Positions 35,793-48,900 of a stretch of DNA of 64,000 nucleotides are shown piece after piece. The position numbers and the translations under genes are program-made. The notes below the pieces were generated by a model that worked only from the letters and a program-made list of their open reading frames with translations, ran no database searches and had not been told where the DNA came from. Positions within the stretch are counted from its first letter, which is position 1. Each line of letters opens with the position of its first letter. The DNA lies in assembly GCA_000697665.1 (NCBI GenBank), contig KL197712.1, positions 1,134,446 through 1,198,445 on the forward strand, given 5' to 3'. This DNA is from Jaapia argillacea MUCL 33604 (lineage: Eukaryota; Basidiomycota; Agaricomycetes; Jaapiales; Jaapiaceae).

Positions 35793-38464
35793 ATGAAAGG
35801 CCACTATTCAGTCCTGCCCACCCAGGCGCCTGGTGTTGAGACCAAAGGAAAACTATCCTACACGAGAGTGTTTGTGAGACTGGGCCTACTCGTGCTATGC
35901 GCTGGTTTGGTATCTAGGAGGGTGTTCCCCCACCACTTGTTGTTCTCGAATGTTGGATCTGGTACGTCCTGATATCCTCGAGTCGCTGTCCTTCACTCAA
36001 ATGATGTTGAAACGGTAGAATTATCAGATGCAGGTGCATCCTGTCCACAAGTGCCCCCGCTAATCCCGACACGGAATGGTGAAATATGGGAGAAGATGAA
36101 TGGGATTATTGGGAGTGAGGGCTTTGGGAATAAAGCGGTTGAATGGTTAGGTGGGGCTGTTAGAGTTCCGTGAGTCCTCCGTCTTTCCGTCTAGTTTCCA
36201 TAGTTTCTTTGTACACCTTTCCTTTTGTTTCCTTCGTTTCATCCCTTGAGATCTTCTCCGTTTTCGGATTTCATCCCACACTCACTGGCACCACTCTCGG
36301 TGTACGGCTTGCTAGCTTATGAAACTGACGACGCTGTGCCCACTATAGGACGGAAAGTTACGACGAGATGGACCCAGTAGGCGTCGACCCTCGTTGGGAG
36401 GTTTTTGGTCCTTTCCATGATTATTTGTTAGAGGCGTATCCTCTGATGTACGTCCTTGTTCCTGCACTCCGTCCCACTGATTTCCTCGGATTGACGTCGG
36501 CCTGACGCGTTTTCAATCACTTTGATAGCCACTCTACGTTGGAACTCACGAAAGTGAACACATACGGGCTCGTATACGTATGGAAAGGCTCCGACGCGTC
36601 CTTCAAGCCTTTACTTCTTGCTGCCCATCAAGGTCTGTTTTCCCTTTGACCTTGCCTTCCATGTCCATCGGAGTAACCCCTGGATTCTATAACAATATTT
36701 GTGTACTGATCGGTATGGACGTGTTGTGTTATACAGATGTCGTACCTGTTGACCCAACCACCGTCGAACAATGGGAGCATCCACCCTACTCTGGGTATTT
36801 TGACGGTTTGTCATTTCTCCGCCTCCTTTTGGGTGTTTGTTGATGTGGATGCGACTGTGATGTAGGTGACAGGATATGGGGACGGGAAAGTTCGGATGAT
36901 AAGAGTGGTTTGATTGGTATTATGTACGCCCCCCATTTTTGCTCTTGGAGAGCATCAGTTCATGTTTGAAAGCTATGTAGGTCAGCTATCGAGACACTAT
37001 TGTCTAATGGGTTCAAGCCGACGAGGAATGTTGTATTGGCGTTTGGGTTTGATGAAGAGGCTAGCGGAAGTCAGGTACGTCTGAGCCTTTAATCTTGGCA
37101 CTTTCCATCGAGTGTATTACTTTTATTTAATCTGCGATTTGAAGGGTGCTGGTGAGCTTGGGAAATATATGCTGGCTACTTTTGGCGAAAACGCGTTCTC
37201 AATGGTGGTCGACGAAGGAGGTCAGTGTTCAACGCTTATCCGAGATCATGCCAGAATTTACTCATTTTGATGCCTGTGGTTGTGTAGGAGGGTTCTCTGA
37301 ACAATTTGGTGGCGTTTTCGCTGTGCCTGGTGTTACAGAGAAGGGTTACCTTGATGTCCGAGTCGAGGTGACGTCACCCGGCGGTCACTCTAGTGTCCCA
37401 CCTCTTCACACTGTGAGTTCCACCACCTTTCTTTCCCGGACATGCCTCCTAACCCTCTACGCTCAGTCAATCGGCATCCTCTCTTCCCTCCTCGTAGCAA
37501 TCGAATCGAATCCGTACCCAGTTCACCTCAGTCGCTCCTCTGCACCTTATGCCATGATTCAATGTCTCGCTTCTCACGCGCCGTCCCTCCCTCCTTCTCT
37601 CCGATCAGCGATCAAAGGATCGTTGAAGAGTGATAAGGATATGAAGAAAGTCGAGGAGATGATGTTTAGGGATGCGGCGTTTAAGAGTATGGTGGGAACT
37701 ACGCTTGCTATTGATCTGATTGGAGGGGGTGTCAAGACCAATGCGTTGCCAGAGAGGGCCTGGGGGGTTGTCAACCATAGGATCGCTACTGATTCGTATG
37801 CCCAATCCTCGGCTTCTCCTTATGTGTTTGAGCTGAAACATTCTGTAGTTCGGTATCCGCCACCCAGAAATACGATACGAACCTCCTCAAATCCCTCGCA
37901 TCCCAATTCAACTTGTCTTACACAGCTTTCGGTTCACTCGTTTCAGCACCTGACGCCCCCGCCTATGGGACATTGACTCTTTCAGATCTTGGGGGAGCGG
38001 CCTTGGAACCTGCACCCACCACGCCAACTGATCTGGAGGCTGTACCGTATGCTTTGTTGAGTGGGAGTATTAGGGCTACTTATAATGCTCATCGGGGACT
38101 TGGTGAGGAGGAGGGACGCGGGATTGTGGTTAGTCCGGGGATTATGACAGGAAATACCGGTGCGTTTGCTTTCTTCTGCCGTCTTTGCTGGGCGCTGAGG
38201 CTGCTTTTTTTTGTGGCGCGGAAGATACGAGGGGGTACTGGAAGTTGACCAAGCATATCTTCCGGTATAACCATGCCAATGCTGGGAATGGAACTGGATT
38301 ATCTGGGTTGCATACCGTCAACGAATGTCAGTCCTTTCCGTTATACCATTGTGTTTTATGGTTGACTGATGCGGCTGCTAGCGATCGAGTTGGATACGTT
38401 CCTTGAGATGATCAGGTTCTTTACGACTTTGATTTTGAATGTTGATGAGACGGTGGAGATGTGA
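35793..38464 (+). CDS. Carboxypeptidase S, M20 metallopeptidase (tandem copy 2)
   Basis: Seen: the start is the ATG at 35793 in the sequence context of copy 1, with the same anchor (VFVRLGLLVLCAGLVS) and the same intron positions. The motifs LLLAAHQDVVPVD, SSDDKSG, FGFDEEASG, MVVDEGG and HTVNES are present, and it ends at the TGA at 38464. One difference sits beside the metal site: where copy 1 has GRGSSDDK, this copy reads GRESSDDK (GAA at 36896-36898). Known: the Gly precedes the bridging Asp loop and is strongly favoured in M20 proteins. Inference: full length, transcribable and probably folded, but activity may be altered. The 290 bp between copies is the only promoter space. Confidence 0.92.
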
Positions 38465-39202
38465 GGCCTCTTGCGCGGTGATGGGGGTATGTGTTCCTGG
38501 GGGAATTTAATGAGGTTGTTTTGTCCCAGGGTTCTGTAGTCGGCTGGATAAACAGATCCATACATATTTACTTTTCGTTCTTGAGTACCTTTGGACGAGT
38601 GTGACCAGTCGAACCATCGGGAACCATAAGCGGTGTGACAAGATGGCGTCTCCTCCGCGACCATGACTCCTGTCAGTGGTCATACAGCCATCAAAGCGAT
38701 ACAGGTAGCTCCCACTCTCATATAGGTCACCAACTTCTGGATACTCAAGATTTTTCCCTTGGTCAGCGTGATGAGAGTATCCGTGCAAAGATCCTCCGCA
38801 ATCACATTCAAAAGGTAGCAATGTCTTCGGAGAGTGCAGACCACGTAGAGGTAACTGAAATGCCCTCTCCTTAAACCGCCATTGGTCTTAATGTGTTGAT
38901 AGGACACGTTAGGGACTGGTCCGGGGATTAGCATTAGCTTCCCCATCGGATTGGGTGCTCCCAGCGAGTGAGACTCCCCGGCATGTTGGAGGGCAACTGG
39001 AAGAAGTTTCGGAATCCGGCGTAGGGAAGCATGTCCCTGGAGGTTTGGAAACGAATGATTTGTGCAGATATATTTCTATACCCCCCGATGTGAGTGGTTG
39101 TCCTCAGGATGTTGCCCGGCCATTTGACCCATTTGATACCACAAGCTGAATGCCGAAACAGCGAGTCTATTAGTAAAGGAACTTGATTGTACTTTGCTTC
39201 GC
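38465..39202. other. Intergenic between carboxypeptidase copy 2 and the coiled-coil gene
   Basis: About 740 bases. Frames on both strands are short and without domains; codon use looks non-coding. It should contain the promoter of the next gene. Nothing else is recognised. Confidence 0.45.
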
Positions 39203-39945
39203 ATGGCAGAGTTTTACTATGCCGACGACCTATCTGGTGAGTTGTATGACCGTGCCTTCCTTGAAAGAACCTTTTTGACGATGGGTAGACCTGACCATTG
39301 AGGAGAGGATGGAGCGAGCTTTCAGCCTTCCTTCACGCCTGCAGGATGAGTTGGAGCGATTGGATGCCGATCGAGCCGCCCTCTCTGACAGACGTCAGAA
39401 GGTGGAGCAGTTGGTCCAAGATATCAATGAGGTGGGTCTCAGGTTGTTGGTTTCATTTCAGGTGAACATCACATTGACCGCGGTGCTCTACACAGATCCA
39501 CCCTCGACTGCAAGAGAATCTTAGATTCGTCTTGGCTACATTGTATTCGGGAGTACACGAGAAACACCTAGCAGAATCCGAGTTGCTAGCTTCGACGATC
39601 GAGACGTCCATAATCAAACTCGCTCTCATCCGTGCGCGAGCACAAACCTCTCTATACGAATACACCATTCCCTCAAGTCAGCCTTCTCGATCTGAACAAC
39701 ACTCCCAGGCGACGATGAGCGCCGCGCTATCCGCGTTGCATCAGAAACTAATTGAGGAGGAAGAAGAACTAGACGACGAGGAGAAGGTTTTGGATGCTGA
39801 GATGGATGAGTATCAGAAGGTGCTTTGTATGGCGGAGGGGAGGGATGGAGGGTTCAGACAGGTGGTGGAGGATATGGCGAGGGTGAGAAGGGAGAATGAG
39901 GAGTGTAGGAGGGATCTCAGACGGTTGGGATGGACTGGGGATTGA
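39203..39945 (+). CDS. Coiled-coil protein of unknown function
   Basis: Seen: the start is the ATG at 39203 (MAEFYYADDLS). Introns at about 39238-39290 and 39432-39495 join to DLTIEERMERAFSLPSRLQD and IHPRLQENLRFVLATLYSGV. Residues from about 20 to 60 and the last third are strongly helical and charged (heptad-like ELERLDADRAALSDRR; KLIEEEEELDDEEKVLDAEM). It ends RRLGWTGD at the TGA at 39945; about 205 residues, with no signal peptide or membrane helix. I do not recognise the family. Inference: a small soluble coiled-coil subunit, as seen in kinetochore, tethering or spindle-pole complexes, but nothing in the sequence selects among these. Confidence 0.65.
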
Positions 39946-40275
39946 TCGATTTGGTGTGCGTACTTGTTGCTATTTTCTTTGAGTCGAGTATATGTGTATT
40001 TTTGTATCGTGTACACTAGTATTTCGATCCCAGGCATGCTCCTAATTTTGCCGCTACGAAATCGAGCGAGGTTGAAGTTGCCAGTACGGTGACGCCGGAC
40101 CGAGGCTTGGTTACGTAAACGAGGACCACCGCGGTCGGTGCATGGGTGGAAGCAATTACTTGTCTGAAGCTTCTTAGAATTGAACAACCTGGACGGTCCT
40201 CTCATCGTCAGCCGTCGACTGCTCGAAGCTCAATCCCCCGCTATCGCCCCTGTTCTGCCCCTGCTATCCACCAGA
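39946..40275. promoter_or_regulatory. Promoter region of the Zap1-like regulator
   Basis: About 330 bases between a stop and the next start, with no gene seen. The frame that opens at 40276 is also open upstream, but the first ATG in it is at 40276. Confidence 0.4.
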
Positions 40276-42507
<2,232 letters not shown>

Positions 42508-42681
42508 TCATGGTAAATTTTGTGGTTAGCTAATATAATAGGCCTTGAGTTTGGTTCTCTGTTGCATGGTTGAGACTTTTGAGAATTAGGAGGTATCTGC
42601 TATATAGTATGCTTTGTTGTTAGCTAAGTTTCTTTGTAGATGGTTCAAGAGGGTGCAATTTAATTGATTATGGAGATGTAC
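42508..42681. other. 3' flank of the Zap1-like gene before the repeat region
   Basis: Short AT-rich stretch; the last host-gene sequence before mobile elements begin. Confidence 0.4.
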
Positions 42682-42686
42682 AGAAG

Positions 42687-43202
42687 TGTGATGGGCAGGG
42701 GTTGACCTGCAACGCCACGATGGGAGGTAACTGTGTCGTAAAAGGAGCTGGTGAGCCTTGAGCCTGGCACTGAGGTGTAAAGACCTCAGCACCTTGTAGG
42801 TACCCTGCAGTTGATCTTCATGTACTAGACACGTCTCTTGGACCTGTACCTGTATGCAGTTCGAAGAGTGATCAACCACTAGGCGTGTGTACCTGTGTAC
42901 ATGCCCTACGGCTAGGAGGTTGCAACCAAGTCACAACTGAGTCTTGTTGAAATAGATAGATCTCACTACTTGACCCTTTCTTGGAGGTCAAGTCTTGAGG
43001 ATGACTAGTAAATGGAAGAGAACCCACTTTATGCAGTTGGCGATCTCTCAAGGGAGGCTAATGTGAATGCATAAGTGATAGATGAATGTATTCTGGAAGA
43101 GTAACTACACAAATACATGAAGATATTAAAACTCCGCCCAAATATTCCCACACTCAATGCAGAGTGATACTGGAGAGTAATTCCTGGTAAGCACCCATCA
43201 CA
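42687..43202 (-). mobile_element. Solo LTR, 516 bp, with AGAAG target duplication
   Basis: Seen: the segment starts TGTGATGGG and ends CCCATCACA, and is flanked by AGAAG at 42682-42686 and 43203-43207. Known: TG...CA ends with inverted terminal bases and a 5 bp duplication mark an LTR retrotransposon insertion, and lack of internal sequence marks a solo LTR left by recombination. A diverged copy in the opposite orientation lies at 61326-61841, which sets the orientation as minus here. It is not related to the LTRs of the chromovirus at 44330. Confidence 0.85.
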
Positions 43203-43207
43203 AGAAG

Positions 43208-44324
43208 ATTAGAATTTTTTATAGTACAGTTTTGAAAATTAAGACAGAATTTTTATAAGGATTATTGTATTTGGCACCCTAGGGTGCCACTGAGTTGATC
43301 TGGCACCCCTCCCCATATCCAGCAGATATTTCTCAGGATTTTTGGTGAGAGAGGCACCATGTACTATACTCTCATGACCAAAGCAATATGAATTTAGGAG
43401 TTTGAGGACTTTCAAAAGTTCAGAAATTTGGAATACTTGAGAAACAGTAATTGTGAATATAGGCAGAAATCACCTGTGATATGTGACTATCACATTGGTT
43501 ATGAGAGGACAGTATGTTCTCCCTATGGAGTATGACCTAAAGTTTCTGTCTTGGAGAGCCAGAACCAGCAGAACCCAAGGCCATAGTTAGACAACACCCA
43601 AATTATATACCTAAATAATAGGCAATCTTACTGATAGTGGTGTTGCTGGAAGGCTACTAATTATGCAAACTTATTATGACTTTAACAAGAGAGGTATTGT
43701 GAAGGCAGGCCAGAGAGGCTTGTTTTGAGTTGGGATTGCCCATTCAACTGGAACCACATGACCCATAGTGTTGTGCATGGCTGGGCTTCTGAGCCCGAGC
43801 CCAGCCAAGCCAGCCCTCAAAAGCCTGAGCCAAGCCAGCTGAAAGCCTTGGGTTAGGGCCTGGCTTGGGATATGGGAGGCCCAAGGCTGGCCCTTGGAGC
43901 CAGAGCTCCAAAGTCCAATTTGAGTGTCCCAAGGACCTGGTCCTTGGCTGTACAGTTACGGTGACTACCGATTGAGTCAAAAGTCAAATATCTTGTTTTC
44001 AATGTCTGCAAACGACATTATTGCTTCGTATCATCGCTCATCATTGCCCATCGTACTCAGTTGGTGTTTGAGCTTAGAGCTGTTCCTGACAACATAATTC
44101 TATTATTGGCCTCTAACATCTCTTGATTCACGGCTCTAGACAACATGGAGCAAGGCTGTTGAAACGAGTGGTGTCCGAGACCTGTCTCCTTTAGTGAGAA
44201 GCTGGCTGTCTCGTGAGTCTCTGGTGCCTGCAACAAACCCGCAAACGTGACAAACACCACACGCCTGCCAACAAGCGATTGGATTGAAAAGGAGGGACAA
44301 ATGGTGAGTAGCATCCATTGAAGC
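43208..44324. other. Repeat-region spacer with a 16 bp palindrome and a GCC-rich block
   Basis: No intact gene is seen. GGCACCCTAGGGTGCC at 43273-43288 is a perfect palindrome, with further GGCACC copies nearby. From about 43766 to 43945 comes a block of repeated AGCC/GGCTGGG motifs starting GTGTTGTGCATGGCTGGGCT, resembling the terminus of a hAT-type element, although no partner end is found. The rest is AT-rich. Confidence 0.45.
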
Positions 44325-44329
44325 ACATC

Positions 44330-44754
44330 TGTTAAAGTCGTTACTTCAATGAAGTACCGAAGTCAAGACAATGTACTTCTCTGATGGTACTTAGGTTGCA
44401 ACACAGAGTGAGGCGGTATGAGGATGATAAAGAGAGGAAACCAGATAGAGACCAAGTCAGACTTTGTAGGAATGCAAGTAAAGACTTGTATTGACAAGGT
44501 GAACAAGATGGGGACTATTAGCAATACAGGCAAGTATATATACTGGATAGAAGCACAGTCCATAGCAGGCATAGTCTGTAGTCCGTAGCAATGATGAGTA
44601 AGTAAGGAGTCAAGGTAAGTCAAAGGAAATAGGGGTCTGCAGTCTGTAGTCTGCAGTCTGTAGTCTGTAGTCCACAGTCCGTAGTCCGTAGTCAGATGGT
44701 GAAGCGGAGTGAAGTAAAAATGAAAATAGTTCTATCGAGGTGTGGTTCGTAAGA
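44330..44754 (-). repeat. 3' LTR of the chromovirus
   Basis: 425 bp, starting TGTTAAAGTCG on plus. Its inner terminal bases read AAGA instead of the AACA seen in the other LTR. It contains eight 7-base units of AGTCTGT type near 44640-44695; the 5' LTR has six. Confidence 0.95.
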
Positions 44755-45952
44755 CTATCCCCTTTCTAAGCCCAATATTTCTCCTGAAATGCGAGTTGTT
44801 GGGATCCAGTGAACTTGTTCCATTCATCCCAAGAAGGTCCTGGCATTTCCGTGAGTCAAACCTCTTTGTTGACTTTGGCCTGTATATTGTTGGACGGAAG
44901 TGGGCCATTGAAGTCGATAGTTCAAGGAATATAGAGGGTTTGATTTGGTGGGGGAGGGGCTCGTCGATAGACGAGGGTGATCTGTGGCCAATCTCGCCCA
45001 GCGCTCGTATTGAGGTGTTGTTCCCATTGCCTTGCCCAAGACATCCATAATTCCAGTGCTGCTTGGACTCCTTGACGAGCCTGAGTTTCTTGTTGGTCAA
45101 GAAACACCAAATGTTTGGTGTAGGTGTTTGCCAACGTCATATTGGGGCCTCTTGCGATAAATTTCTTTAAGGGAGGAGGTGGCCATGTGAAGGCTGGGCC
45201 AACTTCTGGTTCGACATAAGCCAGGACGATAGCTGGAGGTGTCCAAGGACGGGGCAGAGGTGTTGGGACATGAATGGGGGATCGGGCTGGAGTAGGGACG
45301 GGAGGGAGTGGCTGTGGGTTCCAATATAGTTGGGGGTTTCAGGGTGATAGGAGGGACTAGGAAGAGGTGGAGTGGTGGGGAAACAGGGTTTCTTGGCGGT
45401 TCGTCGGTAAGGACAAGATTTGGTGGCACGAGGATGGGGGCAATCTTTTTTCTCATGCCCAAACCTGTTGTAGTTCCAGTATTTGGTCGATGGAATTCGA
45501 CCAGATTGACGAATGGGTGGAGGAGAGGGTGACAGCGATTTATGATTATTGATGGTGCTTCCCCATACGTTGTATGAAGCGCAGAAATTGGCACCAAGCC
45601 ATAATTTGTCGAGGGATGGTGGTTCGGTGAGGGGTGTGGAGGGTGACGTGGTGATCGGGGATTCGGTTCTGCAGGTCGCCTTATGGTCGGCGACAGGAGT
45701 TGGAATATGAGGAGGGAGGGGAGTTGGGATACGGGGAGAGAGTGGTTCTCTCTTTACTTCTACTGGGGGGTTGTAATAGATACTATTGAAGGCATCATTG
45801 TCTTCCTTGCGAGAAGACCCATAGGTGGGGAGCGAGGTCGTGATTGAGACGAGGGACGGGAGTGACGAGACGAGAGGAGACTCGCCATTGTAGCCGTTGT
45901 CAGAGTAGGTGGAAGACATGTTTATAGCGGATGAGTGAACTGGAAAGATCAA
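44755..45952 (-). pseudogene. Extra ORF downstream of pol, with zinc-knuckle remnant (decayed)
   Basis: Seen: a frame opens at 45952, overlapping the pol stop by four bases, and runs 261 codons to 45167. It is Ser/Pro-rich and contains YNRFGHEKKDCPHP, the spacing of a CCHC knuckle whose first Cys positions read Tyr. After a stop or frame change, similar-quality coding text continues at about 45150-44750 (KHLVFLDQQETQARQGVQAA; MPGPSWDEWNKF-like text with a stop before it). Known: most chromoviruses end at the chromodomain, but some basidiomycete elements carry an additional ORF. Inference: a decayed element-encoded nucleic-acid-binding protein, not host sequence, since it sits inside the LTRs. 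Gag-like capture is the alternative. Confidence 0.6.
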
Positions 45953-48900
45953 AAGTATAGATATTTCACTGGAACAGTGGAATGCTGTTGAATGAAGTTC
46001 AGGAGTTGAGTTCTTATACTCCTAGGATTGGGATTTTGCGGTAAAAATTCTGGGGATGTAGGGAAGCATTGCCTTGCTGCACAGTTTGCTTCCATGTTGA
46101 TCCATGCATGAGTCCACTGTTCTTCCGGTATTTTCAAGGCAGTGAGTGGAATGGAGGCTGGACAAGGTGATTTGGGGTTCTTCTTGTGGAATTCTTCAAT
46201 GTATTCTGATGTGTGGTGTAGATTTCCAATTGGTTCCCAAGTATTGTCGGATTCTGGATAGCCTTTCCATTTGACCAAATATTTGACGTTCTTTTTGGTC
46301 TTCTGATTCGTGTATTTTGAATTAACAATTTCTTCAACTTTGAATTCTTCTTCTCCTTCAATTAGATCTGGGAGTGGTTTGGTGAAGTTGGGTCCATGCA
46401 CATCTGTTTTGACATATGGGGTGAGAAGTCCTGCATGAAACACTGGGTGGATTCTCCATTTCTTTGGTAATTTCAGTCGATATGTTCTGGGGGCTATGAT
46501 GGTCTCAATTTCAAAGGGTCCATGGCGTTTAGGTGATAGTTTGGCAGAAGGGTATTCGGTTCGAACATTTGTTCCTTCTAGCCAAACATGATCTCCTTTC
46601 GAGAATTGGGGCCCCTTTTCTCCATATTTGTTGTGTTGTTTCTTCATAGCTTCAGCGGCTATGATGAAGCATGCTTCAGCCTCTTTCCTTGCTTCTTGGA
46701 GTTGTTCTAATTGCAGGTCTGCTCAGGGAACATCTGGTGCCAGTTTCAGGGATGGGGTGATGTTTGGCGTGAAACCATGCATTAGTTCGAATGGGGTTTT
46801 CTTGGTGACAGAGTGTACTCGTGTATTGTGAGTGAGTTCTGCGATTGGTAGAAGCGACAGCCAGTTGTTCTGATTTCAATTACAAAATGTTCAAAGATAG
46901 ACTTCTGTTTCTTGATTGATCCTTTCTGTAGCTCCATCGGTCTGTGGATGAAAGGCTGTGCTGAGTGCTGATTGTACTCCGAATCAATCAAGAAGGGTTT
47001 TGAGTACTGCCAACGTGAATTGAGGTCCTCTATCGGATATTAATTTGTCTGGGAATCCATAACACCGAAAGGCATTGTTATAGAGAATTGCTGCAGTGCC
47101 TTCAGAGTCTATCGTTTTGTGGCAGGGTGTAATGATAGTGGTTTTGGTGGATGTATCCATGGCTATGTGGATAGCATCATATCCATTGGCTTCTGGTAAT
47201 CCAGTGAGGAAATCATTTGTGACAGTTCCAAAAGGTCGTTCTGAGATTTCGGTTGGATGAAGTGGTTTGTTGGTTGGATGTGTCCTAGGTTTCATTGATT
47301 GACAGATAGCGCATCCATTGACATATTCTTTAACAAAGATCGACATTCCAGGCCACCAATAGTCCCTTTGCACAATCTCCAGGGTTTTGTACCTTCCTGG
47401 ATGTCCTCTGATTGGTGGATCATGACACGATCAAACAATTTTTCTTTGTAGGTCATGATTTTTTGGAATGTAGATCTTTCCTTGGTAGAGGATTAGTCCG
47501 TCTTCCAAGTTCCATTCCTCCAATCCTTTACTTAAGGATTGAGGTCCTTGTTTTTTGATGACTTGGATCGCCGTTGACACTTCGTCATCCAGTTCCATAC
47601 TCTTCTGGATTTCTTCTTTCAACTCTTGATCTCCAGTAAGCGTTGTATGGGTCATTGCTTGTCGAATATTGATTCTGATTTGTCGAGTAACAGATGGGTT
47701 TTCGGTTGTGGCGTTTCCTTGTCCCACAGGAGAGGTGCAAAACAAGGATTTTGCGTCGAGTGATTTTGAGAAAAGTTGGGGTCCTAAAAGTATGCGATTT
47801 TTGTTGTCGGTTTCTACCCCCTCCTTATGGTTGATTCATCTTGAGAGACCATCTGATTTGTTCGTTTTCCCAGGCTTGTGGATCAATGTGAAGTTGAATT
47901 GAGTCAAAAATTGGGCCCATCTAGCTTGCCGTTGGCTGAGTTTCTGAGCAGTTGTAAAATATTCCAGATTTCGATGGTCTGTATAGATCTCGATGATATG
48001 TTTGCATCCTTCTAGGTAGTGACGCCATGCGTCCATGGCCTGAATGATTGTGAGGAGTTCTTTATTGTAGATGTCGTAGTTTTGTTCAGCATCAGATAGC
48101 AATTTTGATAAGTAAGCCACAGGATGGTATTTGTTGTCTGATTCTAGTTGCGTTAGAATGGCTCCTGTAGCATAGTCGGATGCATCGCATTCAATACAGA
48201 ATGGTTTGTTGGGATCAGGCATGACCAGAGTAGGAGAGGAGGTAAATGAAGTTTTCAATTGCTGAAATGTGGTTTCACATTTGTCCGTCCATTTTCAAGA
48301 GTGATCCTTTTTTGTAAGTTCGAATAATGGTTGTGTGATTTTTGAGAAATCTTTGATGAATCGTTGATAGAAATTGCAGAATCCTATAAAGGATTGAACT
48401 TCTTTGACCATTTTCGGCGTGGGCCAATCAAGAATTCCAGAAACCTTGACGGGATCCATCTCCACAAGGTTGTGAGAGATGATTACCCCAAGGTATTCGA
48501 CTTTTGATGTTTCAAAAGTACATTTTTCTGGTTTGAGGAAAAGATCGTTCTCCTCCAAAATGTGGAGAACTTCATGCATTATTCTCCTGTGCTCCTCTAA
48601 TGTGTCAGTGAAGATGAGGATGTCGTCCAAATATACGATGACAACTCCTCGATCAATGAGATCTTTGAACAATTCATTCATCATGGTTTGAAAGGTGGCT
48701 GGCGAATTGGTAAGACCAAAGAACATGACCATTGGTTCGAATAGTCCTTGATTGGTCTTGAAGGCTGCTTTCCATTGATCTCTGTCCTTGATTTGAACAT
48801 TGTTATATCCCCATCGCAGGTCCAGTTTCAAGTAAACTTTAGCATTCTTGAGTTTGTTGATTAATTTGGATATAAGGGGAATAGGATAATCGTTTTTGAT

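Noticed and set aside
44057-44326. An 89-codon minus-strand frame left of the chromovirus
   Set aside because: No domain was found. Joining it across the excised element to the frame at 52585-52803 gives no convincing protein.
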